NCBI GenBank assembly: GCA_001552515.1
Contig: BCRI01000080.1
Span: 1-33,640 of the forward strand
Origin: Sphaerimonospora mesophila NBRC 14179 = JCM 3151
Lineage (GTDB): Bacteria; Actinomycetota; Actinomycetes; Streptosporangiales; Streptosporangiaceae
Direction: 5' to 3'
Length of the DNA: 33,640 nucleotides
Shown here: positions 17,081-26,308 of the stretch, one piece after another
Layout of the letters: every line of letters begins with the position of its first letter
How positions within the stretch are numbered: the stretch's first letter is position 1
Position numbers and translations under genes: made by a program
Notes under the pieces: model-generated
What the model was told of the DNA's origin: nothing
The model's database searches: none
What the model saw: the letters and a program-made list of their open reading frames with translations, nothing else

Positions 17081-17110
17081 AGAGTACCGGATTATCGGCA
17101 CCGAGGTCGA
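17081..17110 (-). promoter_or_regulatory. candidate rplU promoter
   Basis: On the minus strand TCGACC (17110-17105) and TACTCT (17086-17081) are 18 nt apart. The -10 box fits the actinobacterial TAnnnT form; the -35 box is weak. Transcription would begin near 17074 and leave a GC-rich 120-nt leader with repeated AGGCGCGC octamers at about 17039-17060. Confidence 0.35.
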
Positions 17111-17131
17111 ACCGGGTGGAGAGCCGGGAGC

Positions 17132-17163
17132 CCGAGTCGTCACTCGGACATCACTCGGATGTC
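17132..17163 (-). terminator. two small hairpins after rne
   Basis: CCGAGT/ACTCGG (17132-17147, 4-nt loop) and GACATC/GATGTC (17147-17163, 5-nt loop) follow the rne stop within 40 nt. There is no T-tract. They share a directly repeated 11-mer of the form ACTCGGAYRTC. They may stabilise or end the rne transcript. Confidence 0.4.
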
Positions 17164-17170
17164 ACTGCCG

Positions 17171-20086
17171 TCAATCCGCGGTCTTCCTGCGGGAACGGCG
17201 TCGCGTACGCGGCTGCGCCGAGACGTCGTCCTCCTCCGAGGACGCGGCCGAAGACAGGGAGTCGGTGACGCCGTTCCGTACGGTGGCGGACGCGGCCACC
17301 GCCGCGCTCTCGCCGGAGCCGCCCAGTTTGTCCGCCACCGCCTTCTCGACGGCCATCTTGCCCTGCGTGCCGCGTGGCTCCGGCTTCGCCTCGACCGGCT
17401 CGGTGGAGACGATGATGCCGCGCCCGTTACAGCAGTCACACGGCGTCGAGAACGCCTCCAGCAGTCCCTGGCCGACCCGCTTGCGGGTCATCTGGACCAG
17501 GCCGAGCGAGGTGACCTCGGCCACCTGGTGCTTGGTCCGGTCCCGCGCCAGGCACTCCAGCAGCCGGCGGAGCACGAGGTCGCGGTTGCTCTCCAGCACC
17601 ATGTCGATGAAGTCGATCACGATGATGCCGCCGATGTCCCGCAGCCGGAGCTGGCGGACGATCTCCTCGGCCGCCTCCAGGTTGTTGCGGGTGACGGTCT
17701 CCTCGAGGTTGCCGCCCTGCCCGGTGAACTTGCCCGTGTTGACGTCGACGACCGTCATCGCCTCCGTACGGTCGATCACGAGCGAGCCGCCGGAGGGCAG
17801 CCACACCTTGCGCTCCATCGCCTTGGCGATCTGCTCGTCCACCCGGTAGGCGGTGAAGACGTCGGTCGTCTCCTCCTCCCACCTGGACAGGCGGTCGGCG
17901 AGATGCGGGGCGACATAGCGGACGTACTCGTCCACCGTCACCCACGCGTCCTCGCCCTCGACCACCAGCGAGCTGAAGTCCTCGTTGAAGATGTCGCGGA
18001 CCACCCGGATCGTCAGGTCGGGCTCACCGGACAGCAGCTCGGGCGGGCTGGCCGACTTGGCCTTGCGCTGGATGTTCTCCCACTGCGCCGACAGCCTCGC
18101 CACGTCGCGGCTGAGCTCCTCCTCCGAGGCGCCCTCCGCCGCCGTACGGACGATCACGCCCGCGTTCTCCGGCATCACCTTCTTGAGGATCTGCTTGAGC
18201 CGTGCCCGTTCCTTGTCGGGCAGCTTGCGGGAGATCCCGGTCATCGAACCGTCCGGCACGTAGACCAGGTAGCGGCCGGGCAGGCTGATCTGGGAGGTCA
18301 GCCGCGCGCCCTTGTGCCCGATCGGGTCCTTGGTGACCTGGACGAGCACGGACTGGCCCGACTTCAGCGCCGCCTCGATCCGCTTCGGCTGGCCTTCGAG
18401 GCCGACGGTGTCGAAGTTGACCTCGCCCGCGTACAGCACGGCGTTGCGGCCCTTGCCGATGTCGACGAACGCCGCCTCCATCGAGGGCAGCACGTTCTGG
18501 ACCTTGCCCAGATACACGTTGCCGACGTAGGACTGGCTCGACTCGCGGTCGACGTAGTGCTCGACGAGCACGCCGTCCTCCAGGACCGCGATCTGGGTGC
18601 GGCCGCCGTGACGGCGTACGATCATGACGCGCTCGACCGACTCACGGCGGGCCAGGAACTCCGACTCCGTGATGATCGGCGGACGGCGGCGGCCCAGCTC
18701 GCGGCCTTCGCGGCGGCGCTGCTTCTTCGCCTCCAGCCGCGTGGAGCCGCGCACGCCCTGCACCTCGTCGAGGGAGGTGGCGCGGGTGGCGCGGGGCGCG
18801 CGAATGCGCACCACCGTGTTCGGCGGGTCGTCGGCGGTGGGCTCGGCCTCTTCGCTTCCCCTGCGGCGGCGCCGCCGCCTGCGGCGCGAGGTGCCCTGCG
18901 CGCCCTCGGCCTCCGTCTCCGCGCCGTCCTCGTCCTCGACCGGCTCCTCCTGCGTCTCCTCGGCCTCGGAGTCGGAGTCGGACTCGGCATCGGACTCCTC
19001 GCCGTCCTCGCCCTCATCGCCGTCCCGGCCGCGCAGGTTGCGTCCGCGACCGCCCCGGCGGCGGCGACGCCGGCGTGGCGTGCCCTCCCCCTCGGACTCC
19101 TCCTCGGCGGCCGCGGTCGCCTCGTCGGGCTCGGCCTGCTCCTCCGGCTCCGCGGTGCGCTGGGCCGGCACTGCGAACGGATCCGGTGCCTGGAAGAGCG
19201 GCTGGAACAGCGCCGACGGCGCCTGGAACGACACCGATGGGACGGCCGGCCGCTGCACGTGCAGGCCGAACGGGTCGGTCAGCACGGCCGGCGGCCCGTT
19301 CTCGGCCGCTTCCGCACCGGCATCGGTTTCGTCGAGTGGCTCCTCTGGCTCCTCGTCGAGCCGCTCCACATCGGCCGGCTCCGCCAGGAGATCGGCCGAC
19401 GGCACGCCGAGCTGCAGCGCCGCCGCGACCTCGGCCTCGGCCGCGCTCATCGCCGCACTGGATCGTTCCGTGGCCGCCCGCTCCGTCACCGAGGATCGCT
19501 TCGGTGCAGCCGACGCCTCGTCGTCCTTCTTCCGGCCGACACGCCGCCGGCTTCTGGCCGGGGTCTCCTCGACCGTCTCGACCGCCTCGGGCCGCTCCGC
19601 CCGGGTCTCGTCGGTCGCCTCGTGGTCATCCTGTGGTTCCTGTGCCTCGGCCCGCTTGCGGGTACGGCTGCGCCGTACGGGCTTGGCGGGCTCCTCCGCG
19701 ACCTGCTCGGGGGCCTCCGCGGTCGCGGCCGGGGTTTCGGTGGAGATCTCGACAGGGGCCGCTCCGGACGCTTCGGCCGGTTCCGGCTCGGGGGCGGCAC
19801 GGCGACGGGTGGCCCGCCGCGGTCGCGGCGCCTCGGCCGGCTCGGCCACGACGTGCGCGGCGCCCGCGGCCACCGTCTTCACGGTGGCGACGGGCGGCAG
19901 CTCGTCCGGCTCCGGTGGAGGCCCTGCCGGGCGACTCGCCGCACGGCGCCGCGGCGGCTCGGCCGCGCCGCCGGGCGAGGCTTCGCTCACGCCGAGGCCG
20001 GGCTCCCGTTCTTCGGTTGTCGTATCACCTGTCGTCGTATCACCGTCAAGGCTCACAGCCCCGTCAGTGGGCTCGTTGTCGAGCAT
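17171..20086 (-). CDS. rne: ribonuclease E/G family endoribonuclease
   Basis: A 971-aa single-strand-specific endoribonuclease for rRNA maturation and mRNA decay. The N-terminal 440 residues are low complexity: acidic Glu/Ala/Pro runs with Arg-rich islands (TRRRAAPE, RRRRRRGGRGRN). The catalytic core follows: S1 RNA-binding domain near 515-600 (SYVGNVYLGKVQNVLPSMEAA), metal-binding aspartates in VVDVNTGKF near 776 and VIDFIDM near 822, and the zinc-link cysteines CDCCNGRG near 882. A catalytic core behind a long disordered N-terminal arm is the actinobacterial layout, inverted relative to E. coli RNase E, whose scaffold is C-terminal. ATG 20086 has GGGAGAG 8 nt upstream. It sits between the radical-SAM-associated pair and rplU-rpmA. 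Confidence 0.96.
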   Translation of the reverse strand: MLDNEPTDGAVSLDGDTTTGDTTTEEREPGLGVSEASPGGAAEPPRRRAASRPAGPPPEPDELPPVATVKTVAAGAAHVVAEPAEAPRPRRATRRRAAPEPEPAEASGAAPVEISTETPAATAEAPEQVAEEPAKPVRRSRTRKRAEAQEPQDDHEATDETRAERPEAVETVEETPARSRRRVGRKKDDEASAAPKRSSVTERAATERSSAAMSAAEAEVAAALQLGVPSADLLAEPADVERLDEEPEEPLDETDAGAEAAENGPPAVLTDPFGLHVQRPAVPSVSFQAPSALFQPLFQAPDPFAVPAQRTAEPEEQAEPDEATAAAEEESEGEGTPRRRRRRRGGRGRNLRGRDGDEGEDGEESDAESDSDSEAEETQEEPVEDEDGAETEAEGAQGTSRRRRRRRRRGSEEAEPTADDPPNTVVRIRAPRATRATSLDEVQGVRGSTRLEAKKQRRREGRELGRRRPPIITESEFLARRESVERVMIVRRHGGRTQIAVLEDGVLVEHYVDRESSQSYVGNVYLGKVQNVLPSMEAAFVDIGKGRNAVLYAGEVNFDTVGLEGQPKRIEAALKSGQSVLVQVTKDPIGHKGARLTSQISLPGRYLVYVPDGSMTGISRKLPDKERARLKQILKKVMPENAGVIVRTAAEGASEEELSRDVARLSAQWENIQRKAKSASPPELLSGEPDLTIRVVRDIFNEDFSSLVVEGEDAWVTVDEYVRYVAPHLADRLSRWEEETTDVFTAYRVDEQIAKAMERKVWLPSGGSLVIDRTEAMTVVDVNTGKFTGQGGNLEETVTRNNLEAAEEIVRQLRLRDIGGIIVIDFIDMVLESNRDLVLRRLLECLARDRTKHQVAEVTSLGLVQMTRKRVGQGLLEAFSTPCDCCNGRGIIVSTEPVEAKPEPRGTQGKMAVEKAVADKLGGSGESAAVAASATVRNGVTDSLSSAASSEEDDVSAQPRTRRRSRRKTAD

Positions 20087-20189
20087 GCGGGCGCTCTCCC
20101 GTCAGCCTCCGGGCGCGTCGCCGCGCCGCACGGAGGCTCTCGTCTCTCGTGGTCCGCCGCGCTCCGCGAGGGTGCCGCAGCGGCAAGTC

Positions 20190-20993
20190 TTATCGGTCTC
20201 CGCCTGCCCGGTCGAGGTCGAACGGGTCAGCGGGCTCACCGGTCGCAGCGTCGAGCGGCCCCTGCGCCAGCCTGGTCACCTCGGGAGGCGACGGCGGCGC
20301 GAAGCCTGCCACGAGACGCAAACCCATGAGCACGTCGTCGGGTCGGACGGCAGGTGTTTCGTGCCGAACAACCATACGAAGTATGACACACGGCTGAACG
20401 GTCTCCTGACCTGCCGTTGTTCCCGTCCCGTTCACGACGGCCAGCGAACACACCGCCTGGCGTGTGTCGAACCGCCGCATCCCCTTCTTGGTCAGGCGCT
20501 CGACCTCCACCCGGTCGGCCGCCGAGAACTCCCGTACCGCCTGCTCCACCGCGGCCGGATCGGCCCCGGGAAGCCGCAGTTCCCACACCGAGCCCTCCAG
20601 CCGGTCCGCGAGGGTCCCGGTGCGCGCCTCTATCACGTCCAGAATGTCGAGGCCCGGCGGCAGCGACGCGTCGAGTTCGGCACGGATCCGCCGCGGATCG
20701 CACGGCCGGTTCACACCGATCTCGAGGTACTCGGCCTCACTCGCCACTCCAGTCGGAGCGGCGCCGGCATAGGAGATCTTCGGATGGGGGCTGAATCCCG
20801 CGCTGTAGGCCACCGGGACACCGGCCCGTCGTACCGCCCTCTCGACGGCGCGGGAGATGTCACGGTGACTGGTGAAACGCAGCCGCCCCCGTTTGGCGTA
20901 CCGCACCCTGAGGCGCTGCACCACGGGCTCGGGCGATGGCCCATCGGGTACGGGTTTCAGGGTTCCGCCATCCTTCCGGTTTCGGTCAATCAT
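20190..20993 (-). CDS. TIGR03936-like (DUF2344) radical-SAM-associated protein
   Basis: A protein of about 267 aa matching the DUF2344 family (VRYAKRGRLRFTSHRDISRAVERAVRRAG, then YSAGFSPHPKISY, then SEAEYLEIGV). In many bacteria this domain is the C-terminal part of a B12-binding radical SAM protein; here and in other actinobacteria it is a separate gene just downstream. Its biochemical role is not established to my knowledge. ATG 20993 (MIDRNRKDGG) is the likely start. The gene is followed by rne about 100 nt downstream, a conserved neighbourhood that suggests a link to RNA or ribosome modification; that is inference. Confidence 0.88.
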   Translation of the reverse strand: MIDRNRKDGGTLKPVPDGPSPEPVVQRLRVRYAKRGRLRFTSHRDISRAVERAVRRAGVPVAYSAGFSPHPKISYAGAAPTGVASEAEYLEIGVNRPCDPRRIRAELDASLPPGLDILDVIEARTGTLADRLEGSVWELRLPGADPAAVEQAVREFSAADRVEVERLTKKGMRRFDTRQAVCSLAVVNGTGTTAGQETVQPCVILRMVVRHETPAVRPDDVLMGLRLVAGFAPPSPPEVTRLAQGPLDAATGEPADPFDLDRAGGDR

Positions 20994-21054
20994 CTTCCAG
21001 AATAGCCGCGCCCGGAGAGTGCCGCCCGCCACCAGATCACACGACCCGCCGAGC

Positions 21055-21086
21055 CGTGCCCGGCAGGTCGTGATTTGTCGGGCACG
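21055..21086 (-). other. 8-bp inverted repeat between the radical SAM gene and its partner
   Basis: CGTGCCCG (21055-21062) and CGGGCACG (21079-21086) pair around a 16-nt loop, directly after the radical SAM stop. There is no T-tract, so partial attenuation rather than termination is the likelier role. Confidence 0.35.
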
Positions 21087-21095
21087 ACCCCGAGG

Positions 21096-23018
21096 TCACA
21101 GGACCGTGAGCGGCAGCAATTTCTTTCCGGTGGGGCCGACCTGGATCTCCGTCCCCATCGTGGGGCACACGCCGCAGTCGTAACAGGGCGTCCAGCGGCA
21201 GTCCTCGACCTCCGCACCGCTCAGCGCGTCCTGCCAGTCCTGCCACAGCCACTCGCGGTCGAGCCCGGCGTCTAGGTGGTCCCACGGGAGGACCTCGTGC
21301 TCGTCGCGCTCCCGGGTGGTGTACCAGTCGACGTCCACCGGCTCGTCGGCGAAGACCCGCTCGGCCGCCGCCATCCAGCGGTCGTAGGAGAAGTGCTCGC
21401 TCCAGCCGTCGAACCGGCCGCCGTCCTCCCACACGGCCCGGATGACCGCGCCGACGCGGCGGTCACCGCGCGACAGCAGTCCCTCCACGATCGACGGCTT
21501 CCCGTCGTGGTAGCGGTAGCCGATCGCCCTGCCGTACTCCTTGTCGGCGCGCATGGCGTCGCGCAGCGCGCGCAGACGGCGGTCCACCGTCTCGTGGTCG
21601 CACTGGGCCGCCCACTGGAACGGCGTGTGCGGCTTGGGCACGAACCCGCCGATGGAGACCGTGCAGCGGATGTCCCTGGAGCCGGTCGCCTCCCGCCCCG
21701 CCTTGATGACCTTCTTGGCCAGGTCGGCGATGGCGAGGACGTCGGCGTCCTCCTCCGTGGGCAGTCCGCACATGAAGTACAGCTTCACCTGCCGCCAGCC
21801 CTGGCTGTAGGCCGTGGTGACCGTACGGATCAGGTCCTCCTCGGTGACCATCTTGTTGATCACCTTGCGCATCCGCTCGGAGCCGCCCTCGGGCGCGAAG
21901 GTGAGCCCCGAACGGCGCCCGTTCCTCGACAGCTCGTTGGCGAGGTCGATGTTGAAGGCGTCGACCCGCGTGGACGGCAGGGACAGGCCGATCTGGCTGC
22001 CCTCGTAGCGGTCGGCGAGGCCCCTGGTGACGTCGGCGATCTCCGAGTGGTCCGCGCTGGACAGCGACAGCAGGCCGACCTCGCTGAAGCCCGACTCCCT
22101 GACGCCCACCTCGACCATGTCGCCGATCGTCGTGATCGACCGCTCACGCACCGGACGGGTGATCATCCCCGCCTGGCAGAAGCGGCAGCCGCGGGTGCAG
22201 CCGCGGAAGATCTCCACGCTGAACCGCTCGTGGACGGTCTCGGCGAGCGGGACCAGCGGCTTCTTCGGGTACGGCCACTCGTCCAGGTCCATGACCGTGT
22301 GCTTGAACACCCGCGAGGGAACCCCCGGCCGGTTCGGCACGACCCGCTTGATGCGGCCGTCGGGGTGATACTCGACGTCGAAGAACTTCGGGACGTACAC
22401 CCCGCCGGTGGAGGCGAGGCGCATGAGCAGCTCGTCGCGGCCCCCGGGCGAGCCCTCTTCCTTCCACTCGCGCAGCACCTCGCTGATCGCGATGGCGATC
22501 TGCTCGCCGTCGCCGAGCACGGCGGCGTCCAGGAAGTCGGCGACGGGCTCGGGGTTGAACGCGGCGTGGCCACCGGCCAGCACGATCGGGTCCTCTGCTG
22601 TCCGCTCCACCGCGCGGAGCGGGATGCCCGCCAGATCGAGCGCGGTGAGCAGGTTGGTGTAGCCGAGTTCGGTGGCGAACGACACACCCAGGATGTCGAA
22701 CGCCCGCACCGGCCGGTGCGCGTCGACGGTGAACTGGGGAACTCCCTCGGCCCGCATGAGCGCCTCGAGATCCGGCCAGACCGTGTACGTCCGCTCGGCC
22801 AGCGTCTCGGGCAGCTCGTTGAGGATCTCGTAGAGGATCTGCACCCCCTGGTTGGGCAGGCCGACCTCATAGGCGTCCGGGTACATCAACGCCCACCGGA
22901 CGGTCGCCTCGTCCCAGTCCTTGACCGTCGAGTTCAGCTCACCTCCGACATACTGGATCGGCTTCTGCACCTTGTGCAGCAGCGGTTCCAGGCGGGGAAA
23001 CAACGACTCAACAGACAT
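21096..23018 (-). CDS. TIGR03960-like B12-binding-domain radical SAM protein
   Basis: A 640-aa protein starting MSVESLFPRLEPLLHKVQKP, the conserved start of the TIGR03960 group. The N-terminal half has the cobalamin-binding-like Rossmann region (FDILGVSFATELGYTN, IVLAGGHAAFNPEP). The radical SAM cluster motif is FRGCTRGCRFCQAG (CxxxCxxC), followed by GLTFAPEGGSERMRKVINK of the TIM barrel. A further Cys cluster near the C-terminus (CYDCGVCPT) may hold another iron-sulfur centre. The reaction is unknown. The partner DUF2344 gene follows 102 nt downstream. The open frame extends far upstream through rodA, but ATG 23018 is the family start. Confidence 0.93.
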   Translation of the reverse strand: MSVESLFPRLEPLLHKVQKPIQYVGGELNSTVKDWDEATVRWALMYPDAYEVGLPNQGVQILYEILNELPETLAERTYTVWPDLEALMRAEGVPQFTVDAHRPVRAFDILGVSFATELGYTNLLTALDLAGIPLRAVERTAEDPIVLAGGHAAFNPEPVADFLDAAVLGDGEQIAIAISEVLREWKEEGSPGGRDELLMRLASTGGVYVPKFFDVEYHPDGRIKRVVPNRPGVPSRVFKHTVMDLDEWPYPKKPLVPLAETVHERFSVEIFRGCTRGCRFCQAGMITRPVRERSITTIGDMVEVGVRESGFSEVGLLSLSSADHSEIADVTRGLADRYEGSQIGLSLPSTRVDAFNIDLANELSRNGRRSGLTFAPEGGSERMRKVINKMVTEEDLIRTVTTAYSQGWRQVKLYFMCGLPTEEDADVLAIADLAKKVIKAGREATGSRDIRCTVSIGGFVPKPHTPFQWAAQCDHETVDRRLRALRDAMRADKEYGRAIGYRYHDGKPSIVEGLLSRGDRRVGAVIRAVWEDGGRFDGWSEHFSYDRWMAAAERVFADEPVDVDWYTTRERDEHEVLPWDHLDAGLDREWLWQDWQDALSGAEVEDCRWTPCYDCGVCPTMGTEIQVGPTGKKLLPLTVL

Positions 23019-23071
23019 GGCTCCAGGGTATCGGCTCCAACGCGGCCTCGGCTCGCTCGACGGAGATGCCC

Positions 23072-24241
23072 TCAGCCGAACACGCGGTCCTTGATGTGGA
23101 TCGCCTGTAGCACACCGACCGCCATCATGTTGGCGAACGTCGCGGTGCCACCGTACGAGACGAACGGCAGGGGCACACCGGTGATCGGCATGATCCCGAT
23201 GGTCATGCCGACGTTGACCAGAGTCTGGAACCCCAGCCAGGTGGCGACGCCCCCGGCCACGAGCGCGGCGAACCGGTCCTCGCACAGCCGGGCGATCCGC
23301 AGGCACCGCAGCAGCACCACGCCGAGCAGCAGCACGACGACGGCCGACCCGACGAAGCCCAGCTCCTCCCCGGCCACGGTGAAGATGAAGTCGGTGTGCT
23401 GCTCCGGCACGAAACGGCCGGTCGTCTGCCCACCGTGGAACAGGCCCTTGCCGAACAGCTCGCCCGAACCGATCGCGACCAGCGCCTGTCTGCTGTTGTA
23501 GCCGATCCCGCGTGGGTCGGTCGAGGGGTCCATGAGCGCGGTGAACCGGGCCACCTGGTACGGCTTGAGCAGCCCGAGGAACCACACGGCCGCCGCGCCC
23601 GCGGCCGCCAGCACCACCCCGGCCAGGATCAGCCGCTTGTGCACACCCGCGTACACGATCATGCCGGCCGTGATCGCCGTCAACACCGTCGTGGTACCGA
23701 GGTCGGGCTCCATCATGACCAGGGTCACGGTGACGCCCCAGATGACGATGCACAGCCCCACGTCCAGATAGCGCGGCCGGTCCTTCTTCTTGTCCCCGGT
23801 CCGGGCCAGCAGCATCGCCAGCATCAGCACCAGCGCCGGTTTGGCCAGCTCGCCCGGCTGTACGGCGAAGCCGCCCCCCAGCATGATCCACGAGTGGTGG
23901 CCGTTGACCGTCGCGCCCATCGGGGTGAGGACGAGCACCAGCCCCAGGGTCGCGATGCCGAACACCAGCGGCGCGTACCGGCGCAGCACCCGGTAGTCGG
24001 ACACCGCCACGGCGCTGTAGAGCGCGAGGCCGATGCCCAGGTTGAGCACGTGCTTCTTGACCATCACGGTCGGCTCGGCCGAGTTCCACTGCCGGGTGGA
24101 CGACCAGACGAGGAGCGTGCCGATGACGCTGAGCGCGACGACCGCACCGAGCAGGATGCCGTCCATCCGCCACAGGGGCGCCCCCTGGCCCACGGCCCGC
24201 CGTACGAACGATCGCCTTCGAACCCGCAGCGCGTCAGTCAT
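23072..24241 (-). CDS. rodA: SEDS peptidoglycan glycosyltransferase RodA
   Basis: A 389-aa polytopic protein with about ten membrane helices. RodA polymerises lipid II into glycan strands and works with a class B PBP. The family motifs are present: W-I near the first loop, VQPGELAKPALVLMLA, MMEPDLGTTTV, and the C-terminal PLPFVSYGGTA. The first ATG at 24241 lies 6 nt after the mrdA stop, so the two are probably translationally linked, matching their function as a complex. An FtsW identity is unlikely because the neighbours are mreBCD and mrdA rather than division genes. Confidence 0.95.
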   Translation of the reverse strand: MTDALRVRRRSFVRRAVGQGAPLWRMDGILLGAVVALSVIGTLLVWSSTRQWNSAEPTVMVKKHVLNLGIGLALYSAVAVSDYRVLRRYAPLVFGIATLGLVLVLTPMGATVNGHHSWIMLGGGFAVQPGELAKPALVLMLAMLLARTGDKKKDRPRYLDVGLCIVIWGVTVTLVMMEPDLGTTTVLTAITAGMIVYAGVHKRLILAGVVLAAAGAAAVWFLGLLKPYQVARFTALMDPSTDPRGIGYNSRQALVAIGSGELFGKGLFHGGQTTGRFVPEQHTDFIFTVAGEELGFVGSAVVVLLLGVVLLRCLRIARLCEDRFAALVAGGVATWLGFQTLVNVGMTIGIMPITGVPLPFVSYGGTATFANMMAVGVLQAIHIKDRVFG

Positions 24242-24247
24242 CTCGCA

Positions 24248-26308
24248 TCACTGGGCCGCCACCCCATCCCTGATCACCGGCAGCGCCGCCGGGGGCATGC
24301 CGTCCGGAAGCGCCGGCTTGAGCGGCTTGCCGTCCTCGCCCTTGCCCACTCCGAAGATCCCCTCCCAGATCCGGCGTACGGCGGGCGCGGCGGTGGAGGC
24401 GCCCCATCCACCCTGGGACACCATCACGACGGCCACGAAGCGCGGCTTGTCCGCGGGGGCGAAGGAGGCGAACCACGACGTGTCGTTCTTGCCGTAGACC
24501 TCCGCCGTGCCGGTCTTGCCGCCGACCTTCACGCGGTTGAAGTCGAACCCGCGGAACACGGCCGCGGCCGTACCGGTCACGGGCACCTGGGCCAGCGCCT
24601 TGCGGATGTAGTCGCGCACCTCGTCGCTGATGGGCAGATGGCCCTCGATCGGCACCGGGATCTCCTTGACCAGCGTGCCGTCCGGCCGGACCAGGGCCCA
24701 GCCGATCCGCGGGCTGCGCACGTTGCCGTCGCCGACGAGCGCGGCGTACGCGCGGGCGAGCTGGAGCGGCGTCACCAGCACGGCGCCCTGGCCGATCGAG
24801 AAGTTGATCGCCTCGTAGGCGTGCCAGATGTAGCCCTCCACACAGTTCTCGTGGGCGAGCCGCTTGGCGTACGCCGCCTTGGCCGCGTCCTTCATCTCGG
24901 GATAGCCGGTCTTGGCCCGCCGGCACATGGTGTCCTTCATCGAGGCCCACAGGTTCTTCTTCCACTCCCGGCTCGGGATCAGGCCCGGGCTCTCACCCGG
25001 CAGATCGATGCCGGTGCGCCGGCCGAAGCCGTACGCCTTGGCCATGTGGGTCATCGGCTCCTTGGGGGTGCCCGTCGGCTTCTCACCCCCGTCGCGCTTC
25101 CACTGCTCGTATCCCGCCTTGTAGAACACCGTGTCGCAGGACTTCTCGAGCGCCGTGTGCAGGGAGATCGATCCCAGGGACATGCCGCCGGCGTTGCTGT
25201 ACGAGCGGCCGGCGGCGGTGTAGGAGCTCGGGCACTCGTAGGTGCCGTTCAGCGAGGCGCCGTCGGCGATCATCGCCGAGGCCGAGCTGATCTTGAAGGT
25301 GGACCCGGGGGCGAACGTGCCGCTGATCGCCCGCGACATGAGCGGCTTGCCCGACTTATCCGACAGCAGCCACCGATAGTCCTTCTCGGAGATGCCGCCC
25401 ACCCAGACCTTGGGATCGTAATTCGGCCTGCTGGCCATCGCGACCACCCGCCCGGTCTTCACGTCGAGCACGACGCCCGCCGCCCCGTCGGACTGTGGCG
25501 TCTCCTTCATCGCCTGGTCGAGCGACTTCTCCACGATCCGCTGGACCCGCTCGTCGATGCTGGTGACCAGGATGTCGCCGGGCACCGGGTTCGACCGCTG
25601 ATCCACCCTGATGACCTTGCCCATCCGGTCCACCTGGACCCGCCGCAGGCCCGGCTTGCCGCGCAGCGCCGCGTCATAGGTCGCCTCAAGCCCGCCCCGG
25701 CCGGTCAGGTCGACACCGGAGTAGTTCGCCTTGAGTCCCTCGCGCTTCTCCAACTCCTGCTCGGTGACCGGCTGGAGGTAGCCGAGCAACTGGACGGCGT
25801 CCTTGCCGTGCGGGTAGTCGCGCCTCGCCTGGATCTCGGCCGTCACCCCCGGGAAGTCCTCCTGGCGTTCCAGGATCTGCAGCGCCTGCCGGGTCTTCAC
25901 GTGCTCGGCGACGGGGATCGGGGTGTACGGCGAACCCGGCCAGCAGGGCTTCGAGACGCCCGGCCCACAGGCACGGATCTGCGTCTTCAGCTTCTCGTAC
26001 GGGACGCCCAGCACAGGCGACAGCCGCCGGAGCACGGCGGTGCCGCCGTCGGGCATCCGTTCGAGCCTGGACCGGTCGATCGACACCACCAGGCTCGTGC
26101 GGTTGCGGACCAGCGGCCGGCCCGACGAGTCGAGGATCGAGCCGCGTACGGCCGGCACCCGCACCTCTCGGGTCCGCGTCTCGGTCGCGACGGTGACGTA
26201 CCTGTCCCCCTGCACGACCTGCACCTGCCACAGCCGGACGACGAGCACCATGATCATCGCGATCACGAGCACCTGCAGGACCAACAGTCGCCCCCGCAAC
26301 CGTGTCAT
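24248..26308 (-). CDS. mrdA: penicillin-binding protein 2 (class B transpeptidase)
   Basis: A 686-aa class B PBP that cross-links glycan made by RodA. There is one N-terminal membrane anchor at about residues 8-27, then the dimerisation/pedestal domain (VPAVRGSILDSSGRPL) and the transpeptidase domain. The catalytic motifs are S336-T-F-K339, S390-C-D392 and K598-T-G. The length includes about 40 residues more than E. coli PBP2, including an extra Cys-containing insertion (CGPGVSKPCW). ATG 26308 overlaps the mreD stop by 4 nt (ATGA). It is the fourth gene of the mreB-mreC-mreD-mrdA-rodA series. Confidence 0.95.
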   Translation of the reverse strand: MTRLRGRLLVLQVLVIAMIMVLVVRLWQVQVVQGDRYVTVATETRTREVRVPAVRGSILDSSGRPLVRNRTSLVVSIDRSRLERMPDGGTAVLRRLSPVLGVPYEKLKTQIRACGPGVSKPCWPGSPYTPIPVAEHVKTRQALQILERQEDFPGVTAEIQARRDYPHGKDAVQLLGYLQPVTEQELEKREGLKANYSGVDLTGRGGLEATYDAALRGKPGLRRVQVDRMGKVIRVDQRSNPVPGDILVTSIDERVQRIVEKSLDQAMKETPQSDGAAGVVLDVKTGRVVAMASRPNYDPKVWVGGISEKDYRWLLSDKSGKPLMSRAISGTFAPGSTFKISSASAMIADGASLNGTYECPSSYTAAGRSYSNAGGMSLGSISLHTALEKSCDTVFYKAGYEQWKRDGGEKPTGTPKEPMTHMAKAYGFGRRTGIDLPGESPGLIPSREWKKNLWASMKDTMCRRAKTGYPEMKDAAKAAYAKRLAHENCVEGYIWHAYEAINFSIGQGAVLVTPLQLARAYAALVGDGNVRSPRIGWALVRPDGTLVKEIPVPIEGHLPISDEVRDYIRKALAQVPVTGTAAAVFRGFDFNRVKVGGKTGTAEVYGKNDTSWFASFAPADKPRFVAVVMVSQGGWGASTAAPAVRRIWEGIFGVGKGEDGKPLKPALPDGMPPAALPVIRDGVAAQ

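Noticed and set aside
16718-20329. 1203-codon plus-strand open frame
   Set aside because: Antisense to rplU and rne. The apparent Leu/Arg/Gly-rich protein mirrors the low-complexity arm of RNase E.
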